Shown here: piece by piece, positions 60,640 through 64,000 of the stretch
Layout: the number at the start of each line of letters is the position of its first letter
Numbering within the stretch: the stretch's first letter is position 1
NCBI GenBank assembly: GCA_033063855.1
Contig: CP093831.1
Span: forward strand, 13,764,001 to 13,828,000
Length of the DNA stretch: 64,000 nucleotides
DNA from: Smittia aterrima
Lineage: Eukaryota; Arthropoda; Insecta; Diptera; Chironomidae
Direction: 5' to 3'
Position numbers and translations under genes: made by a program
Notes under the pieces: model-generated
Database searches by the model: none
Seen by the model: only the letters and a program-made list of their open reading frames with translations
Told to the model about the DNA's origin: nothing

Positions 60640-61700
60640 CATTTATGCGCGCCGCTTTATGCATCGTCATGGCAAAAGCTCTCGGCGTTACCTCCCACAT
60701 AACGAGAATGTGCAACAGATTATTCGAGTTTTCATTCGCGTCATCACAAGAAATTTCGTTATTCTTGGTAATTTACTTTGCTGAATGGGGAAAATGCTTT
60801 TCAACGACTGCAACAAAAGACGAGAGTGAACGATCTGTGCGAAGGGAACAATAAATTGAATTCCTTTCAGGAGAATTTGCATAATTTTATGGAAACTAAC
60901 GATCAGTGATCCTTCTGGGAATCTCAGAGTGTCGAGCTTTTGTTTAATTTTCTTTTCGCCCTGAAGCAACATCAGCGAAATATGAAAAGTTTTCGTCATA
61001 ATAATTTCATTTATTACTCGATGGCAACTTCTTTTTGCTTTGCCTTTCCTTCGAACTTTTGTTTTTCATCGTCCGCTTAATGTTTGCTGACTTGCAGACG
61101 ACAAAGAGAAAACTTGAGACGAGAAATAGAATTCGTATCAAAACATAAAGTTGCTTGTTTGCCTGAAGACACGTCGAGTCAACAGAGAACGAATGCAGGT
61201 TGCACAAGCAAAAGAAATACAGTCTAACCCCTCTACACCCACCAAAAGCCAAAAAGTAAGGGCTGAGCGGGGTGGTGGCTAAGCAAGTTTAGACTATATT
61301 TACCTTCTGTCCTAGATTATTTCCTCTCTGCTGAGTCGAAATGTAAACGAGACGTCAAAGAGTGAAAATCCTTGTGTTGTCATCACTCCAATTGTCGTCA
61401 CGAGAAAAAGCACAACTGGCGACGAAAGCTAAAGAAGCTTATACTGTGAGTGCAACTGCTCTCACTTTTAGGAAAAGTTTCCTCTTTCATTTAATTACGT
61501 TTTTTTTTGAAGCTCCATCTCAACTTTTTAAACCTCTTAACCTCTGCTTTCAAGGATGTAGCTTCATATTTCGTAGCATAAGCTTCAACTTTATCTTAAT
61601 ATTCTGAATATTTAATCTTTGTCCATGAAATTATCACCTGAAGTGACATCTTGTGTCACAGCTGAATTTGAATTATTTCGTCGAAAATTCGAGACGCTTC
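60640..61700 (-). repeat. Inverted block B3 (copy 2)
   Basis: Reverse-complement partner of 51530-52480, best conserved at 61000-61420, and interrupted by the MITE-like element at 61215-61301. The minus-strand frame 61007-61252 is the counterpart of the unsupported plus-strand frame 51980-52177. Confidence 0.75.
61215..61301. mobile_element. MITE-like insertion (~87 bp)
   Basis: Ends are AAATACAGTCTAA (61215-61227) and TTAGACTATATTT (61289-61301), inverted repeats matching at 12 of 13 positions. The interior is unusually GC-rich for the region and has ccaccccgctc-type runs. The paralogous sequence near 51960 lacks it and has about 17 unrelated bases instead. No clear target-site duplication was found, so excision or imprecise insertion may have altered the junctions. 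Confidence 0.5.
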
Positions 61701-61764
61701 ATGGACTTTTAAATTTTATTCCGAGTTAGAAACTTTCTTCAATATTTGACATATTTTGTTCACT

Positions 61765-62070
61765 TATTTCCATTTCACTTCAGTGTCTCGAATTAAAGTA
61801 ATTGAATTAAAGAAAAAAAAATGTGAAATGTAATATTTCTTGTAGCTTGAAATCTGATAAGAAGAAAGTGAGAGCAATGACCAGAGGGAAGAAGGATAAG
61901 TTTCAGCTTGTATCGCAAAATATGACGCAATAAAAAATGAATGAGAAGGAGAAGCTTCTTCGAGGATGCTTTCAGTTTGCCTCGCGACTTGCCGACCTAA
62001 AATCATAAATCTACTTCCGCCAACTTCGTTGATACATTAATAAATCAACAGAAAAAGCCTTGAACAGATG
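61765..62070 (-). repeat. Inverted block B2 (copy 2)
   Basis: Reverse-complement partner of rdgA intronic sequence at 46490-46770. Confidence 0.8.
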
Positions 62071-62809
62071 CGTCCATTGTACGAGGAAATGTGATTAACT
62101 TCCACGGCTTCAAATGGTCAAAGGTGACTTTTTGACAAAAAGTTTAATCAATAAAGTTTTAATTAAATAAAACATAATTGGTGTTTTGGAAAATAAGCTT
62201 TCCATTCAGATGACTGAATAAAATTTATTTAATAATCAAATGCCACTTCATGCGCTTCAATTGAATAAATTATTTACATTCAATGTCGAGAAAATTGATT
62301 AAATGATGAACACACCCACTCGGATTGAAATTTCAATTTGCCCGACAAATTTTGTCTTTGCAGGAACATCGAAAATAACACTTTAAGATAAATTTTGTTT
62401 GACATTAATTTAATTGCAAAATATTGTCGTTCTAGATCGAATATCAGAAGCATTCAAAAGCATTCCATTGAATGGAACTTGACACAGGTAAATTTCAATT
62501 GAACCTTCGATTGCTCGTTCGTTTCATCAGAAATATCAATCGTCAAATTATTTTGTGAATTCGGTGGAATGGAAAATTTGTTGATTCGGATTCATTGCAA
62601 TTACATACGTCAGCTCGTCATTCAATAGTCAAATGCAATTATGTCTGAAATCTAAAATCCAGATTCAAATTTCGCGATGAAAACAAGAGCGGATTGGCTT
62701 AGCTGTTCATTATATTCTGCTAATTGGAACTTTTATTGATTCACAAGGATAAGCTTTATTCTCGTGAATGGAAATGTCGACTAAACTCAAATCACGTCTG
62801 TTTCCGGAG

Positions 62810-63065
62810 ATATATTTTTCATTTGCCTATCTTCATTCTCTTCCGATGAGTTTTCATCTGTCGGAATATTTCCGTCAAACAAGGAAGGGAATTGAATCAA
62901 TCAAAGACCAAAACACCTTCGAGGCTCATGATGCTGAATCGATTTTACTCGTTGATTCGTTCAAGCAAAGCAAATCAAATTTTCTTGAAAATTGTTTTTT
63001 GAATCAATTCGATTGTCGTTCAATTCTGTTTGTACAAGGGAAATGGTTTTTTGATGACGTTGACA
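62810..63065 (-). repeat. Inverted block B1 (copy 2)
   Basis: Reverse-complement partner of rdgA intronic sequence at 43195-43450. The open frame 62768-63070 across it is not coding, because the homologous intronic copy is not conserved as protein. Confidence 0.8.
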
Positions 63066-64000
63066 GTTAAAAAAAATTCAAACGTATTCTTCAAATTTCC
63101 TGTTGACAACGTTTCATCTTCAAGAACTCAATGCATCTGCAGGCTCTTTTGATAATGTTCTGTGAATAAAATATCGATTTTATCAGAAAGAAATAAGCAA
63201 TCCCCGAGAGACTTCATTCAAAAAGCTGGCGAGACTGATAAGCAGCTTTTTCTCTATATACAGAATTATTAAAATCAAAGGCAGAGTCTTCGTCATCAAT
63301 TACGCAAAATATCGAATCACATAAATATTCAACCTACGTCACATGTTGAATCGTCAATTGAACGTCAATCTGCTATTCATGAAACAGACTTTGTCTGTAA
63401 CTGAAAGCACTTTGCTTCGTTTGAAACAAATTGTGTGGTTGTAAATTTTTTCGAATAAATTGAAGAAGAAAAATTAATTTGTTTGAAATGAAAATTGTTT
63501 TTATCTAAATACGAAAGAAGCAGAAGCAAAACAATTTAATTAAAAAAGTTCTTTCCCTCCCGATGCTTTCGCAAAGTCATCAGACAAGCAAGTGGGAGAA
63601 ATTAAACAATAATTTGATGTTTTTCTTTAGTCAGCAAACATTTCGCTGAGTGAGAGTCGCAGTTCAATCTCCCGTCGGCAAAGGAAAATAATTTAACTGA
63701 CTTCATGAATATTCATTAGACTCGAGTTGGATAAGAATTGATTTGCATTTTGCCGTGCACAAATGGGGCCAATTAGCGAGAGTTGCATTCACTCTCCTAT
63801 TTCTTGCAGGCGATGGAAAGTAAGTGGGAAACTATTTTTCTTTTAATCCTTTAGCTAATCTCGATTTAAATGAAACTTGGACTTTGCAATCTGTGGCTCA
63901 TTTACATTTCTCTCGATTTGCATTTCTCGTAAGGTTTAATCAACTAGAAAGGGTTGGTTTGATATGAATCGCTGTCAGACCTGGGGAGTTGAATTCATAA
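63066..64000. other. Window end, no gene supported
   Basis: AT-rich DNA without a supportable gene. If the inverted series continues, this part could correspond to rdgA sequence upstream of 43 kb, but I could not see a match. Confidence 0.4.

Noticed and set aside
62768..63070. 100-codon plus-strand ORF
   Set aside because: Overlaps block B1, whose partner is rdgA intron 7; the partner is not open over the same length, so it is chance.
1..64000. CRISPR arrays, bacterial operons, rRNA or tRNA genes
   Set aside because: The window is a spliced insect nuclear genome. No regular direct-repeat array was seen, and no tRNA B-box with a convincing cloverleaf was found by eye; a tRNA scan would be needed to exclude them fully.

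Overview
The window is nuclear DNA of an insect, most likely a nematoceran fly (midge or mosquito grade). It is AT-rich and has spliceosomal GT-AG introns, many only about 50-60 bp long. It carries orthologues of Drosophila genes: a Tsp5D-like tetraspanin, an SLC36 amino-acid transporter array, SNX8, a divergent ionotropic receptor, the DGK gene rdgA, and an SLC20 phosphate transporter. A chironomid-like genome would fit, but I cannot name the species. All coordinates and exon joins were read by eye; none is confirmed by transcripts.

Layout. 0.6-2.1 kb (+): tetraspanin. 2.9-3.6 kb (-): four-exon gene for an unrecognised small secreted protein. 5.8-12.6 kb (+): tandem array of four SLC36/AAAP transporters, the last two being a recent duplication; the gaps between transporters 2, 3 and 4 are only 65 and 136 bp. 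12.6-14.1 kb (-): two paralogous unrecognised secreted, possibly GPI-anchored proteins. 14.9-16.1 kb (-): sorting nexin 8. 18.2-20.1 kb (-): ionotropic receptor, intact except for one in-frame TAG. 20-64 kb is gene-poor and is dominated by the 14-exon rdgA gene (34.3-47.5 kb, +), with a probable alternative 5' promoter and exons at 25.0-27.5 kb that include a 6-nt microexon. The SLC20 phosphate transporter lies at 58.0-59.7 kb (-).

The least expected structure is a set of inverted duplications inside the rdgA region. A ~1.03 kb segment at 26.87-27.89 kb, holding an alternative rdgA exon plus the microexon, recurs almost identically in reverse at 56.39-57.44 kb, so the rdgA core lies between inverted repeats. 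More diverged inverted copies of rdgA intronic and 3'-flanking segments (43.2, 46.5 and 51.5-52.5 kb) sit upstream of the phosphate transporter at 60.6-63.1 kb. One of these copies carries a small MITE-like element.

The genes mostly act in membrane signalling and transport (amino-acid uptake, phosphate uptake, endosomal sorting, chemosensation, phototransduction lipid signalling). They do not form one pathway. Two conserved reading frames, in the ionotropic receptor and at the rdgA N-terminus, are each interrupted by a single TAG codon.
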